Shown piece by piece: positions 1 to 7,107 of a stretch of DNA of 11,193 nucleotides. The notes under the pieces were generated by a model. That model saw nothing but the letters and a program-made list of their open reading frames with translations, ran no database searches and had not been told where the DNA came from. This DNA comes from Minisyncoccota bacterium. GTDB taxonomy: Bacteria; Patescibacteriota; Minisyncoccia; Minisyncoccales; Minisyncoccaceae. A program made the translations under genes and the position numbers. How positions within the stretch are numbered: the first letter of the stretch is position 1; the number at the start of each line of letters is the position of its first letter. The stretch covers positions 1-11,193 of the forward strand of contig JAQVZN010000013.1 in NCBI GenBank assembly GCA_028708155.1, read 5' to 3'.

Positions 1-55
1 AGTGAAAGATTTATTCATATCTAGATTATATCTAAAGATAGAAATAAATACAATA

Positions 56-1507
56 TTATTTTTCTAAATCCAAAACAGAATCTATACGAATTTTAGCTAT
101 AAATTCAGGAACGTGGCTAACAATAACCATTGCTCCCATATATTTATTCAAAGCTTCAGCAATAATAGGAATGTGACGAAAATTAATATGATTAGTTGGT
201 TCATCTAAAATCAAAAGACCTGGTTTTTCAAGAACCAAACAAGCGAAAGAAACCAATCCTTTTTGTCCTTCTGATAATTCCTCTATTTTAGAACTCATAA
301 GATCGTTATTAATAAGAAAGCCAGCAGCTACATTTCTTAATACTTGTTCTTCTTGTTCTCCAGCAGCTAAAGATAAAGTTTTATAAACTGTGTTATTAAA
401 ATCTAAATTAGAAAAATCTTGACGATAATAACCAATTTTAATATCTGGGGAAACAAAAATTCCATCAGATTCATTCCTTACTATTGATTCAAGAAGAGTA
501 CTTTTACCAATACCATTAGGCCCTTTTAAAAGTAAATGCTCGTTTTTTCTAACCTCTATTTTAACACTTCTTTCTGATGTTTTTGTTTTTTTAATAATTT
601 TAACTTTAGAAATACCAAGAATTAATCCTCCAATATCTTTTTGAGCTTCTATGACAAAAGGACGAATTGTTTTATCTTCTCTTCTAATATCAACTCTTTG
701 CTCTTTAATTATTTCCGCTTTTTCTTTCATTCTTTTAGCGACAACACGCATCTTGCCTCCTTTATGAGCAAAAAAATTATACTTTTCGTAATTTAATTGA
801 GCTGTCTTAGCTATTAAAGCATTTTTTCTGCTATCTCTTTCTTGACGAATAGCAATTTCTTCTTGAACATCAAGATAATTTCCTGTGTACTGTTCAATTT
901 TCTTAGTAAAAACATCAAGATACAAAACTCCATCAGTAAAACTATTCAAGAATTTCGCATCATGAGAAATAACGATACAAGTTTTTTCATAATTAATTAA
1001 AAACTTTGTTAAATGTTCAATACCTTCTTTATCTAAATTATTTGTTGGCTCATCAAGTAAAAGCAAATCTGGATTTTGAATTAATGCTGAAGCTAAAAGA
1101 AGTCTTGCTTGTTGTCCTCCTGAAAAAGATTTAACAATTTTATCCATTGGCGCCTCAAGATTTACAATTTCTAAGACATTTTTTATCTTAGGCTCAATAT
1201 CATAAACTTTTTCAAGAAAACATTTTTCGAAAAATTCTTTTACATTTAAATCAAGTTCCTTTCTTGGAATAACTTGTCTTGAAATAGCGATAGATAAATT
1301 ATTCGCTATATTTATATTTCCACTATCTGGTTTAATTTTTTTTGTGATTAAATTAAATATGGTACTTTTTCCAGCTCCGTTCTGTCCCATAATTGTTATT
1401 TTGGAAAACCGACGAACTGAAAAATCAACTTCACTTAAAAGAGGTATCCCCTCTTCATATGAAAATGAAACTTTACCAAATCTAAGAATCGATTCATTTT
1501 TAGTCAT
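56..1507 (-). CDS. ABC-F family ATP-binding protein (ribosome-associated translation factor type)
   Basis: Cytoplasmic ATPase with two nucleotide-binding domains and no membrane segments, the layout of ABC-F proteins (EttA, Uup and relatives), which act on ribosomes rather than as transporters. Domain 1: Walker A GQNGAGKST at residues 41-49, signature SFSGGQQ 127-133, Walker B LLLLDEP 148-154, switch His182. A charged, helical linker at about 215-285 is the part that reaches toward the P-site tRNA in the family. Domain 2: Walker A GPNGIGKST 329-337, signature LSEGQ 411-415 (Glu in place of the usual second Gly), Walker B LLILDEP 431-437, switch His465. At 483 residues it is shorter than most ABC-F proteins (about 500-650), with little after domain 2. 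The ATG at 1505-1507 overlaps the end of the upstream ywbE-like gene by 8 bases, so it is probably translationally coupled and last in a three-gene operon. Whether it is a general factor or an antibiotic-protection type cannot be told from sequence. Confidence 0.93.
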   Translation of the reverse strand: MTKNESILRFGKVSFSYEEGIPLLSEVDFSVRRFSKITIMGQNGAGKSTIFNLITKKIKPDSGNINIANNLSIAISRQVIPRKELDLNVKEFFEKCFLEKVYDIEPKIKNVLEIVNLEAPMDKIVKSFSGGQQARLLLASALIQNPDLLLLDEPTNNLDKEGIEHLTKFLINYEKTCIVISHDAKFLNSFTDGVLYLDVFTKKIEQYTGNYLDVQEEIAIRQERDSRKNALIAKTAQLNYEKYNFFAHKGGKMRVVAKRMKEKAEIIKEQRVDIRREDKTIRPFVIEAQKDIGGLILGISKVKIIKKTKTSERSVKIEVRKNEHLLLKGPNGIGKSTLLESIVRNESDGIFVSPDIKIGYYRQDFSNLDFNNTVYKTLSLAAGEQEEQVLRNVAAGFLINNDLMSSKIEELSEGQKGLVSFACLVLEKPGLLILDEPTNHINFRHIPIIAEALNKYMGAMVIVSHVPEFIAKIRIDSVLDLEK

Positions 1508-1706
1508 ATTTTTTTATTACAATATTTTGTATTCTACCTATCTCTCCGCTCTCTAGTCTTACTTTTATTCCGTGCGGATGGAATAAGGAATTTGTTAATA
1601 TATCGCTAACAATTCCACGAGTTAATTTTCCTGTTTTTTGATCCCTTTTCAAAACAATATCTACTTCTATTCCTTTTCTAACATTGTTTCTGTTTTGACC
1701 AGTCAT
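1500..1706 (-). CDS. ywbE: YwbE family protein (DUF2196)
   Basis: A 68-residue protein matching the YwbE/DUF2196 family over its whole length. It has the family pattern: GQNR near the N-terminus, EVDIVLKRDQKTGKLTRGIV (residues 14-33), then DILT, HPHGIKVRLESG and a closing GRIQNI. The family is widespread in bacteria; its biochemical role is not established, and a small beta-rich, possibly nucleic-acid-binding fold is only inference. The start ATG lies inside the end of the PAP2 gene (29-base overlap) and the stop overlaps the ABC-F start by 8 bases, so all three genes are one operon read by coupled translation. No SD is visible upstream of its ATG, in keeping with coupling. Confidence 0.92.
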   Translation of the reverse strand: MTGQNRNNVRKGIEVDIVLKRDQKTGKLTRGIVSDILTNSLFHPHGIKVRLESGEIGRIQNIVIKKYD

Positions 1707-2253
1707 ATTTCAGAATAAAACTATCTATTTTTTGTTGATATTTTTTATATATTAAGTTTATACAGATTCCAATAAGTACTCCTAAAATTGCACCAGCTAA
1801 AATATCAGTTGGGAAATGAACTCCAATAAATATTCTCGCTATTCCCATAAGGAAAGAAGCAATGAAAAAGAAAATACCTAGTTTTTTGTTAAAATTATAT
1901 ACGACTGTACTTATAGCAAAGAAGAAAATAGCGTGACCAGAAGGAAATGACTCTAAACTATCATTAACACTCACAGGGATTAAAAGAGAAAAATTCTCTA
2001 AGCATTCATAAGGTCTTTGCCGAGCTAACAAAAGAACGATTGCTGGCTTAATTAACATTCTAGATATAAAACCAGCAACAAGAGAAATAATAACCATAAC
2101 TCTTCCTTTTACGCTATATAAAAAAGCAATAATTAATATTAAGGCTAAAACATAAGCTAAATATTCCGCCAAAAAAACTCCTAGCGCATCTGCTATTCCT
2201 GATTTTCCAGCTAACCCATTAATTATTTCAAAAATTTTAATATCGTAATTCAT
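1678..2253 (-). CDS. PAP2 superfamily phosphatase (undecaprenyl-diphosphatase BcrC type)
   Basis: Multi-pass membrane phosphatase with the three PAP2 motifs. Numbering from the upstream in-frame ATG at 2280: RQRP at 87-90 (motif 1; the Lys at 78 is further away than in the usual spacing), SFPSGH 111-116 (motif 2, His116), and AR...GVHFPTD 148-159 (motif 3: Arg149, nucleophile His155, Asp159). Hydrophobic segments lie near 38-55, 60-80, 117-128, 132-150 and 158-177. Likely substrate is undecaprenyl pyrophosphate or another lipid phosphate at the outer face of the membrane. I chose the ATG at 2251-2253 because the only good promoter (TTGATT/TATAAT, 2285-2312) would start RNA at about 2278, at or inside the upstream ATG, and because the conserved PAP2 N-terminus begins at this Met. 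A leaderless start at 2280 (200 aa) is the alternative. First gene of the PAP2-ywbE-ABC-F operon. Confidence 0.9.
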   Translation of the reverse strand: MNYDIKIFEIINGLAGKSGIADALGVFLAEYLAYVLALILIIAFLYSVKGRVMVIISLVAGFISRMLIKPAIVLLLARQRPYECLENFSLLIPVSVNDSLESFPSGHAIFFFAISTVVYNFNKKLGIFFFIASFLMGIARIFIGVHFPTDILAGAILGVLIGICINLIYKKYQQKIDSFILKYDWSKQKQC

Positions 2254-2284
2254 ATAAATAAAAATGCCAATTTCTGACATTTTT

Positions 2285-2312
2285 ATTATACATAATTATG
2301 ATTTTAAATCAA
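2285..2312 (-). promoter_or_regulatory. Sigma70-type promoter of the PAP2-ywbE-ABC-F operon
   Basis: On the minus strand TTGATT (2307-2312), a 16-base spacer and a perfect TATAAT (2285-2290). The predicted start at about 2278 falls on the first in-frame ATG (2278-2280), which argues for the internal ATG at 2253 as the PAP2 start or for a leaderless message. Confidence 0.6.
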
Positions 2313-2315
2313 ATA

Positions 2316-3071
2316 CTATTTGAATAATTTGAATACCCATCCTAAGAGACTAAAGCCTTTTTGAGAATTATCTAAAATAGTTTCAATTTCTGAATTAGCA
2401 TTATTTAAAAGTTCAATTTGTTCTGCTAAAACTTGTTTTCCAGCTTCTTCCATTAATTGATCTTTTAATTGAGTAAGTTCTTGTATTTGAAGTTTGTTTT
2501 CTTCAAGTAAAGCTTCAGCCTTGTTTATTTCAGCATAATCTGGACCGATAATAGCTTTAGAAAAAGAATTTCTACTTTGAACTTTTTCAACGCTAGCTTC
2601 TAATTTTAAATTATTCTCATTTTGAGCTTGAGCAATAACTCTAACTTGAGGCCCAATTCCTCCACCAATTGTTTGAGAAGTCTCTAACAACTTTTGTACT
2701 GCATCGGCAACATTACTTCTGTTTTGAATTTTAGTTTCTTCTCCTTGATTATTTTCCTGTGTTTGAACAGTGTTGCCATTTGCATTTCCATTTGATTGCT
2801 GTCCTTTTGTTTCATCAGAAACATTAGGTTTGTTTTGACCATTTTCAGAATTTGCATTCTGTTGTTTCTCAATTAAGATATGACCCTCTCCTGTATCAAC
2901 AGCTTGAACTTGTTCTTGATTTTGAGTTGTTACTTGAATTTGCTCTCCTCCTTGAACTTGATTTGGAGTTTTATCTCCTGCTTGGCTTCCTGCATTTGTA
3001 TTAGCAGCATAAGTAATATTAGCTAATACAAAAAAGAAAACGAGAGTTGTTGTTAAAATTTGTTTTTTCAT
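2316..3071 (-). CDS. Secreted Q/N-rich coiled-coil protein (family common in Patescibacteria)
   Basis: 251 residues. A Sec signal peptide (KK, then a hydrophobic core at 6-18, likely cleavage in the TYAA stretch near 20-23) leads to a low-complexity Gln/Asn/Gly-rich region at 24-117, which should be disordered and exposed outside the cell. A more ordered domain follows: GGIGPQVRVIAQAQ at 137-150, then IIGPDY 174-179, then a long Glu/Gln/Leu heptad-like helix at about 183-238, ending in an aromatic, basic tail (GWVFKLFK, 244-251). From memory, the sequence of elements 'VRVIAQ', 'IGPDY', coiled coil and 'FSLxGW' tail recurs in CPR genomes without a known function. The tail could sit at a membrane. 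Single gene with its own TTGCAT/TATAAT promoter; no strong SD precedes the ATG and no clear terminator follows. Confidence 0.8.
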   Translation of the reverse strand: MKKQILTTTLVFFFVLANITYAANTNAGSQAGDKTPNQVQGGEQIQVTTQNQEQVQAVDTGEGHILIEKQQNANSENGQNKPNVSDETKGQQSNGNANGNTVQTQENNQGEETKIQNRSNVADAVQKLLETSQTIGGGIGPQVRVIAQAQNENNLKLEASVEKVQSRNSFSKAIIGPDYAEINKAEALLEENKLQIQELTQLKDQLMEEAGKQVLAEQIELLNNANSEIETILDNSQKGFSLLGWVFKLFK

Positions 3072-3103
3072 GGTTTTTGTTTTTAATTATTAATCTTAAT
3101 AAT

Positions 3104-3132
3104 ATTATACTTTATGTCTTTTAATAATGCAA
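3104..3132 (-). promoter_or_regulatory. Promoter of the secreted coiled-coil protein gene
   Basis: Minus-strand TTGCAT (3127-3132), 17-base spacer, TATAAT (3104-3109). Predicted RNA start near 3097, giving a leader of about 25 bases before the ATG at 3071. It is divergent from the plus-strand promoter at 3142-3170; the two -35 boxes are only 9 bases apart. Confidence 0.65.
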
Positions 3133-3141
3133 TTATTTCTA

Positions 3142-3170
3142 TTGACTATAATAAATATTTATAGTATAAT
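3142..3170 (+). promoter_or_regulatory. Promoter and RBS of the 3203-3787 gene
   Basis: TTGACT (3142-3147), 17-base spacer, perfect TATAAT (3165-3170). The predicted start near 3177 leads to the purine-rich AAAAAAGG at 3187-3194, eight bases before the ATG at 3203, a credible SD that supports this start. Confidence 0.7.
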
Positions 3171-3202
3171 TATAAGAGCAAAATTCAAAAAAGGTTATCA
3201 AA

Positions 3203-3787
3203 ATGGTTGACGTAATCATAACTGGATATACCTTCGATCCAGAAGGTATTGCAGAAATTCTGAAAAAATTACTTGAAGAAAAAGGAAGAGAGGTTCGTGT
3301 TATCGACCCCTTTGAAAAAGAAAGAAAAAATCTTATCTTTAGACACACTCTACTGACAAGAAAAACACATCTTTCTTTCGTAAAAACGATCGAAAAAAAA
3401 TTGGAAGGAACTGATATAGATACTATGTACACCTTCAGTTACGGTGTTATTGGTATCCTGTCTCAATTTAAGGCTAAAAAATATGTCTTAATTGCTCCTC
3501 CAATAGGAACTAGCATCTTCAAACGAATCGAAAGAATCTTTGGTTTCCTTCCTGGCTTAACTGAAGTAAGGAACGGTTCTCTCGCGAACAAACTTTTCAC
3601 ACAGTTATTTATGACTGAGATGGAAAAAATCATCGTTCTTTCTTCGGAAGGTGATGGAAGGGTTGAGTATTCTCAAACTATCCTTGATGAACTTCAGCAC
3701 GTATCGTCAATTCAAGATTTTGGAAATATTCCTCATAAAGCTTTTATGCAAGAAATTTCTAACACAAAGAAAATCGTTGAATTTTAA
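3203..3787 (+). CDS. Unassigned small protein, possible minimal alpha/beta hydrolase
   Basis: 194 residues, no signal peptide. I do not recognise the family. The order of elements resembles an alpha/beta hydrolase: an N-terminal strand and turn (VIITGYTFDPEG, 4-15), a helix and a strand ending in VIDP (33-36), a nucleophile-elbow-like YTFSYGVIG (76-84; Ser79, with Thr77 where the GxSxG motif has its first Gly), a strand YVLIAPP (94-100), a late strand IIVLSSEGD (143-151) with Asp151, and His178 in NIPHKAF. Ser79-Asp151-His178 is therefore a candidate triad in the correct order, but this is inference. Proteins of about 200 residues with this layout include RBBP9/YdeN-type serine hydrolases. 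A good promoter, SD and terminator make it a stand-alone transcription unit. Its G+C content is higher than that of its neighbours. Confidence 0.75.
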   Translation: MVDVIITGYTFDPEGIAEILKKLLEEKGREVRVIDPFEKERKNLIFRHTLLTRKTHLSFVKTIEKKLEGTDIDTMYTFSYGVIGILSQFKAKKYVLIAPPIGTSIFKRIERIFGFLPGLTEVRNGSLANKLFTQLFMTEMEKIIVLSSEGDGRVEYSQTILDELQHVSSIQDFGNIPHKAFMQEISNTKKIVEF

Positions 3788-3822
3788 AAAAAGGCTCTGC
3801 TATTAGCATCCTTTCTTTTTTT
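3786..3822. terminator. Bidirectional intrinsic terminator between convergent genes
   Basis: On the plus strand A7GG (3786-3794), TGCT (3798-3801), loop, AGCA (3805-3808), then CCTTTC and a T run to 3822. The outer A-rich arm pairs with the T-rich arm, so the hairpin followed by T's works from both directions and serves the plus gene ending at 3787 and the minus gene ending at 3837. Confidence 0.7.
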
Positions 3823-3836
3823 ATAAAAAAAGAGGC

Positions 3837-4505
3837 TTATTTCTTTTTAATAATAGGCCTCTGTTTCATAAACAGTAATAAAACTGTCCAAGACAAAAGA
3901 ACAAATAAAAGCAAAATGACCGTTTTTATTGAACAATAAAAAACATCGATCCCCTTAAGGATAATACGGTTTTCATTAACATCGTCAATTTGATAGAACA
4001 AATCAATTTCTTTTACGTCATCGTAAAAAAGATAACCTTTTGACCCTGGAATAAAAGAAATATATTTTTTAACCACTGACACAAAGGGATAATTCTCGCT
4101 ATTATTTAGCGTTTCTATATTATAATAGATAGGATTATTCCCTGCGGCTTTTTTGAATTCATCCTCAGAATTTATTTTAATTCCCGTGAAGTTCGCAATT
4201 GTAAAATTGTTTTGAATTAAATCCGAAGAATTCATTCTATATTCAAAAGGAATTACAATTTGACGCTCTTCATTAAAATTAACAATTCCAATAGAAAATG
4301 TAAAAACAAGAGACAGTATTATAAACAGAGACATTATTATGTAAACTCTTTTATTCTCTTTAAGTTCTTCGTTTTCTAGAGAATCAATTACTTTGAAAAT
4401 TTTTTTCCAACGAATTGAAAAGAAATAAACAACTGCAAGCGATACGATTATCATTAAAGCAATGATAATTAAAGACGTAGATGGTACAATTAAATCAAAT
4501 AACAT
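3837..4505 (-). CDS. Membrane protein with three helices and one large extracytoplasmic loop, function unknown
   Basis: 222 residues when started at the ATG at 4503-4505. An in-frame GTG at 4514 would add three residues, but AAGGAA (4515-4520) sits directly against that GTG and at a normal 9-base distance from the ATG, which decides the start. Transmembrane helices at about 8-30, 54-76 and 194-213. The loop 31-53 is basic and charged (cytoplasmic), the loop 77-190 is polar with several NxT/NxS-like spots and Tyr/Phe-rich strands (outside), and the C-terminus KQRPIIKKK is cytoplasmic by the positive-inside rule. No catalytic motif recognised. It has its own TTGACT/TATGAT promoter embedded in the end of dinB, and shares a terminator with the convergent gene. 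Confidence 0.8.
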   Translation of the reverse strand: MLFDLIVPSTSLIIIALMIIVSLAVVYFFSIRWKKIFKVIDSLENEELKENKRVYIIMSLFIILSLVFTFSIGIVNFNEERQIVIPFEYRMNSSDLIQNNFTIANFTGIKINSEDEFKKAAGNNPIYYNIETLNNSENYPFVSVVKKYISFIPGSKGYLFYDDVKEIDLFYQIDDVNENRIILKGIDVFYCSIKTVILLLFVLLSWTVLLLFMKQRPIIKKK

Positions 4506-4532
4506 TTTGGCCACTTCCTTAGAACCTTTGAC

Positions 4533-4561
4533 ATCATATTAATAAATTAAAGACAAGTCAA
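4533..4561 (-). promoter_or_regulatory. Promoter of the three-helix membrane protein gene, inside the dinB 3' end
   Basis: Minus-strand TTGACT (4556-4561), 17-base spacer, TATGAT (4533-4538). The -35 box lies within the last codons of dinB and the -10 follows its stop (TAA at 4547-4549). The SD AAGGAA is at 4515-4520. Confidence 0.6.
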
Positions 4562-5635
4562 TAATTTTTCTATCTTAACTCCAATTAATCTAAAAGATTT
4601 TCCTTTTGGATTATTTCTTTTATCTAGAAAAGGAAACATTAATTTCAAAACTTCTAAGTTAAATTTTTTAAAGTCAGTAATTCCGCCTTTAAAACTTTTT
4701 GAACAAGTTTTTGTCTCAAAATCAGAAAATCGAACAGTAATAGTTATTTTAGAAAAAGAAATAAAAGATGTTTTTAGAAATCTATTAAAAACATTAAAAG
4801 AAATTCTTTGAAATTCATCAAAAAGAAAAGAAATATCTTTTGTATTTTCTTCAAAAGTAACTTGCTCTCCAATAGACTTGACTTCATAAGATTCAATAAC
4901 CGGATCATTATCAAAACCTTTTATTTTCTTAAATATTTTCAATCCTTGCTTCCCAAATAATTGACCTAACTTTTCTTCCGAATAATTATTAAGTTCTTTA
5001 ATGGTTTCAATTTTCTTTAAAAATAATACTTGGGCTGTCTTCGGACCTATCCCAGGAATTTCTCTAATACTAAGTGGATTTAAAAAACTTTGGACATCTT
5101 TCTTTTTAACAGTAAGTATCGCATTGGGTTTATTTATTCCAGCCGCAATCTTGGAAACAAGTTTATTAATTGAGATTCCAACAGAACAAGTTATATTGTG
5201 CTGTTTCTTGATATCTTCTTTTATTTTTAAACAAATAGCTTCTGCTTTTTTAAACGTTTTTAAAAAACTTAAATCAAAATAGAATTCATCAATACTAGCT
5301 TTTTCAACTACAGTAACATAACTTTTAATAATTTTAAAAATACTTTCAGAAATTCTTTCATAAAGATCAAAATCAACAGGCAAAAAAATAACCTCAGGCT
5401 TCCCTTCTTTCTTAGCTTTTTGAGATAAATTGAAAGCAACAGAAATAGGCATTGCTGAATGGATTCCATATTCCCTAGCCTTATAGTTTGCAGTGGAAAC
5501 TACTCCCCTTCCTTTGCCATTAATTATTTCAGCACCTACAACAATTGGTTTTCCTAAAAATCCTGGAGTAGAAACTTCTTCAATGGAAGCAAAAAAAGCA
5601 TCCATATCTAAATGAGCAATTATTCTTTGACTCAT
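4547..5635 (-). CDS. dinB: DNA polymerase IV, Y-family translesion polymerase
   Basis: 362 residues, normal length for a DinB. Palm/fingers motif HLDMDAFFASIEE at 8-20 holds metal ligand Asp10 and the steric-gate aromatic at Phe15 (Phe13 of E. coli Pol IV). RGVVSTANYKAREYGIHSAM (43-62) is the nucleotide-binding finger motif. SIDEFYFDL (114-122) carries Asp116 and Glu117, the other catalytic acids. SVGISINKLVSKIAAGINKP (151-170) is the second conserved palm motif, followed by a helix-hairpin-helix thumb (REIPGIGPKTAQ, 191-202) and a little-finger domain at about 250-355. The C-terminus lacks an obvious beta-clamp motif such as QLVLGL. The start ATG overlaps the Nudix stop in an ATGA (5632-5635), so it is the second gene of that operon. 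It can copy past lesions and incorporate oxidised nucleotides at reduced fidelity. No LexA-like operator seen. Confidence 0.97.
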   Translation of the reverse strand: MSQRIIAHLDMDAFFASIEEVSTPGFLGKPIVVGAEIINGKGRGVVSTANYKAREYGIHSAMPISVAFNLSQKAKKEGKPEVIFLPVDFDLYERISESIFKIIKSYVTVVEKASIDEFYFDLSFLKTFKKAEAICLKIKEDIKKQHNITCSVGISINKLVSKIAAGINKPNAILTVKKKDVQSFLNPLSIREIPGIGPKTAQVLFLKKIETIKELNNYSEEKLGQLFGKQGLKIFKKIKGFDNDPVIESYEVKSIGEQVTFEENTKDISFLFDEFQRISFNVFNRFLKTSFISFSKITITVRFSDFETKTCSKSFKGGITDFKKFNLEVLKLMFPFLDKRNNPKGKSFRLIGVKIEKLLTCL

Positions 5636-6129
5636 ATACTTTTAAGACAAATATTAATAATAGGTTTAACTTCTATTTCAAGGTTTCCAATCTCTTCTAA
5701 GCTAAAAACTTTAGCTTCTAAAACTTCTTCCTTATCTCCAATAGGTTTTATTAATTTATTAGTATCAACAATATAGTAAGGAATATATAACACAGGAAAA
5801 GGGTAAGGAAAATTTCTTTTATGGGTATCTATAGGAATTGGCTTTTTTGAGGTTAATTTTCTATAGCCAATAAATTTTAGTTCGTTAATATAAGCTCCAA
5901 CCTCTTCTAAGAGTTCTCTTCCTAAGGCTTCTTCAATGCTTTCCCCTCTTTCTATGTGTCCCCCAGGCATTTCCCAACCTCTATGAGTTTTTGTTAAGAC
6001 AACTCCTTCTTTATATTTTACTAATGCAAATACCGCCGAACATAATTCTTGTTTTGGCATTTCGTCTGATAAATAAAATTCCCAAAAAATATTCTCTCCC
6101 CAATTTCCTTCTAAAGATTTAATCTCCAT
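5632..6129 (-). CDS. Nudix hydrolase, MutT-like
   Basis: 165 residues with a near-complete Nudix box: G57-x5-E63-x7-R71-E-L-x-E75-E76-x-G78, preceded by WEMPGG (52-57), the usual lead-in in MutT-like NTP pyrophosphatases. The metal-binding acids Glu72, Glu75 and Glu76 are present. The 31-residue N-terminal strand region (with IFWEFYL) and the loop at 95-110 rich in Pro and Lys could set specificity. Substrate cannot be assigned; an oxidised or damaged nucleoside triphosphate fits the pairing with DNA polymerase IV. Its TGA overlaps the dinB ATG (ATGA), so the two are co-translated. The promoter TTGAAA/TAAAAT (6136-6164) would start RNA at the A of its ATG, implying a leaderless message, and no SD is seen. 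Confidence 0.93.
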   Translation of the reverse strand: MEIKSLEGNWGENIFWEFYLSDEMPKQELCSAVFALVKYKEGVVLTKTHRGWEMPGGHIERGESIEEALGRELLEEVGAYINELKFIGYRKLTSKKPIPIDTHKRNFPYPFPVLYIPYYIVDTNKLIKPIGDKEEVLEAKVFSLEEIGNLEIEVKPIINICLKSI

Positions 6130-6135
6130 GTATTT

Positions 6136-6164
6136 ATTTTATCTTATTTACCCTTTTATTTCAA
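6136..6164 (-). promoter_or_regulatory. Promoter of the Nudix-dinB operon
   Basis: Minus-strand TTGAAA (6159-6164), 17-base spacer, TAAAAT (6136-6141). Seven bases further is position 6129, the A of the Nudix ATG. It is divergent from and adjacent to the degV promoter. Confidence 0.55.
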
Positions 6165-6174
6165 TTTTAAATTA

Positions 6175-6201
6175 TTGCATTTACTAGTTTTCTGCTATAA
6201 T
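6175..6201 (+). promoter_or_regulatory. Extended -10 promoter of degV-like gene
   Basis: TGC then TATAAT (6193-6201), an extended -10 element, with a possible TTGCAT -35 at 6175-6180 at a short 15-base spacing. Leader of about 25 bases; no clear SD before the ATG at 6232. Confidence 0.5.
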
Positions 6202-6231
6202 AGAAATATTAAAATAATATTTTGAATAAAC

Positions 6232-7098
6232 ATGAAAAAAATAGGATTAACAATTGATTCAAAAGCTGATTTACCCGAAGAATTTATTAAAGAAAATAAT
6301 ATAGAAATAATTGATTTTCATATTGACTTTGGAGAATTTGAAAAATTAAAAGGAAATATTTTTAATAAACAAAGAGAAGGAGCAAGTTTAGGATTTAAAG
6401 GAGGAATAAAAACTTCCCAGCCATCTCTTAAAAAATATTTAGATGCTTTTAAAGACAAATTGAAAGATTTTGAAACCGTAATACATCTTTCCTTTACTTC
6501 TGGAGCTTCAGGAGCGTATAACGCTGCGAATCAAGCTTTAAAATTCTTAGGAGAAGATGGAAAAAGAATTTTTGTATTAGATTCTGAAACTGGAAGTGGG
6601 GCTCAAGGACTATTAATGATGAAAATAATAGAAGACATCAAGCAAAACTTAAGTATCGAAAAAATTATTGAAAACTTTAAAGAATATAGAAAAAATAACT
6701 ATTTGATTTTTGCTTATGATGATCCAAAGTGGTTATTTGCTGGAGGAAGAATGCCAAAAATATTACCTTATGGATTACAAAAAATGAAGCAAATGAAAAT
6801 AGGAGTAATAATGTGCGTAAAAAACAAAACTATAAGACCATACTCAATACAAAAAAACTTCTTTGAACTTGCTACTCCTTTATTTGAAGAATTCAAGAAA
6901 AAAGTAGACGGTTTTTCAGGAAAAATAGACGTCATTATTTCTCATGGAGATAATCTAAGTCAAGCTAATAAACTGAAAGAAATGGTTGAGAGTGTAAAAA
7001 ACGTCACTGTCCAAAGTGTTAGTCTTTTAGATGTTGTTTTGGGAGCACATACTGGGCCAAATACAATAGTTCTAAGTTGGCAAGTACAAAAAATATAA
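6232..7098 (+). CDS. DegV family fatty-acid-binding protein (FakB type)
   Basis: 288 residues, the family's usual length. DegV/FakB proteins hold a fatty acid and present its carboxylate to the kinase FakA, feeding exogenous fatty acids into phospholipid synthesis. Recognisable elements: TIDSKADLP (7-15, family 'TDSt.dl'), KTSQPS at 60-65 (conserved 'tSqPs' carboxylate-binding loop), LSFTSGASGAYNAA 86-99 (the 'sS.lSGTY' loop, here SGASGAY), VLDSETGSGAQG 115-126, FAGGRM 169-174, and the closing HTGPN 273-277. No fakA-like kinase gene is in the window, so the partner must be elsewhere or absent; in small symbiont genomes it may simply carry host or environmental lipids. Single gene with extended -10 promoter. 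No T-tailed plus-strand terminator follows; the hairpin at 7115-7149 could still slow transcription. Confidence 0.92.
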   Translation: MKKIGLTIDSKADLPEEFIKENNIEIIDFHIDFGEFEKLKGNIFNKQREGASLGFKGGIKTSQPSLKKYLDAFKDKLKDFETVIHLSFTSGASGAYNAANQALKFLGEDGKRIFVLDSETGSGAQGLLMMKIIEDIKQNLSIEKIIENFKEYRKNNYLIFAYDDPKWLFAGGRMPKILPYGLQKMKQMKIGVIMCVKNKTIRPYSIQKNFFELATPLFEEFKKKVDGFSGKIDVIISHGDNLSQANKLKEMVESVKNVTVQSVSLLDVVLGAHTGPNTIVLSWQVQKI

Positions 7099-7107
7099 TT
7101 TTCCTAT

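Noticed and set aside
1344..1556. Open frame on the plus strand opposite the ABC-F and YwbE genes (and similar ones at 3139-3432 minus, 5001-5282 plus, 7796-8014 plus, 8857-9063 plus, 2684-2872 minus)
   Set aside because: Each lies opposite or out of frame within a gene with clear family motifs or signal peptide, without its own SD or recognisable protein features.
6130..6231. SOS (LexA) operator between the Nudix-dinB operon and degV
   Set aside because: No GAAC-N4-GTTC or CTGT-N8-ACAG type palindrome is visible in the spacer.
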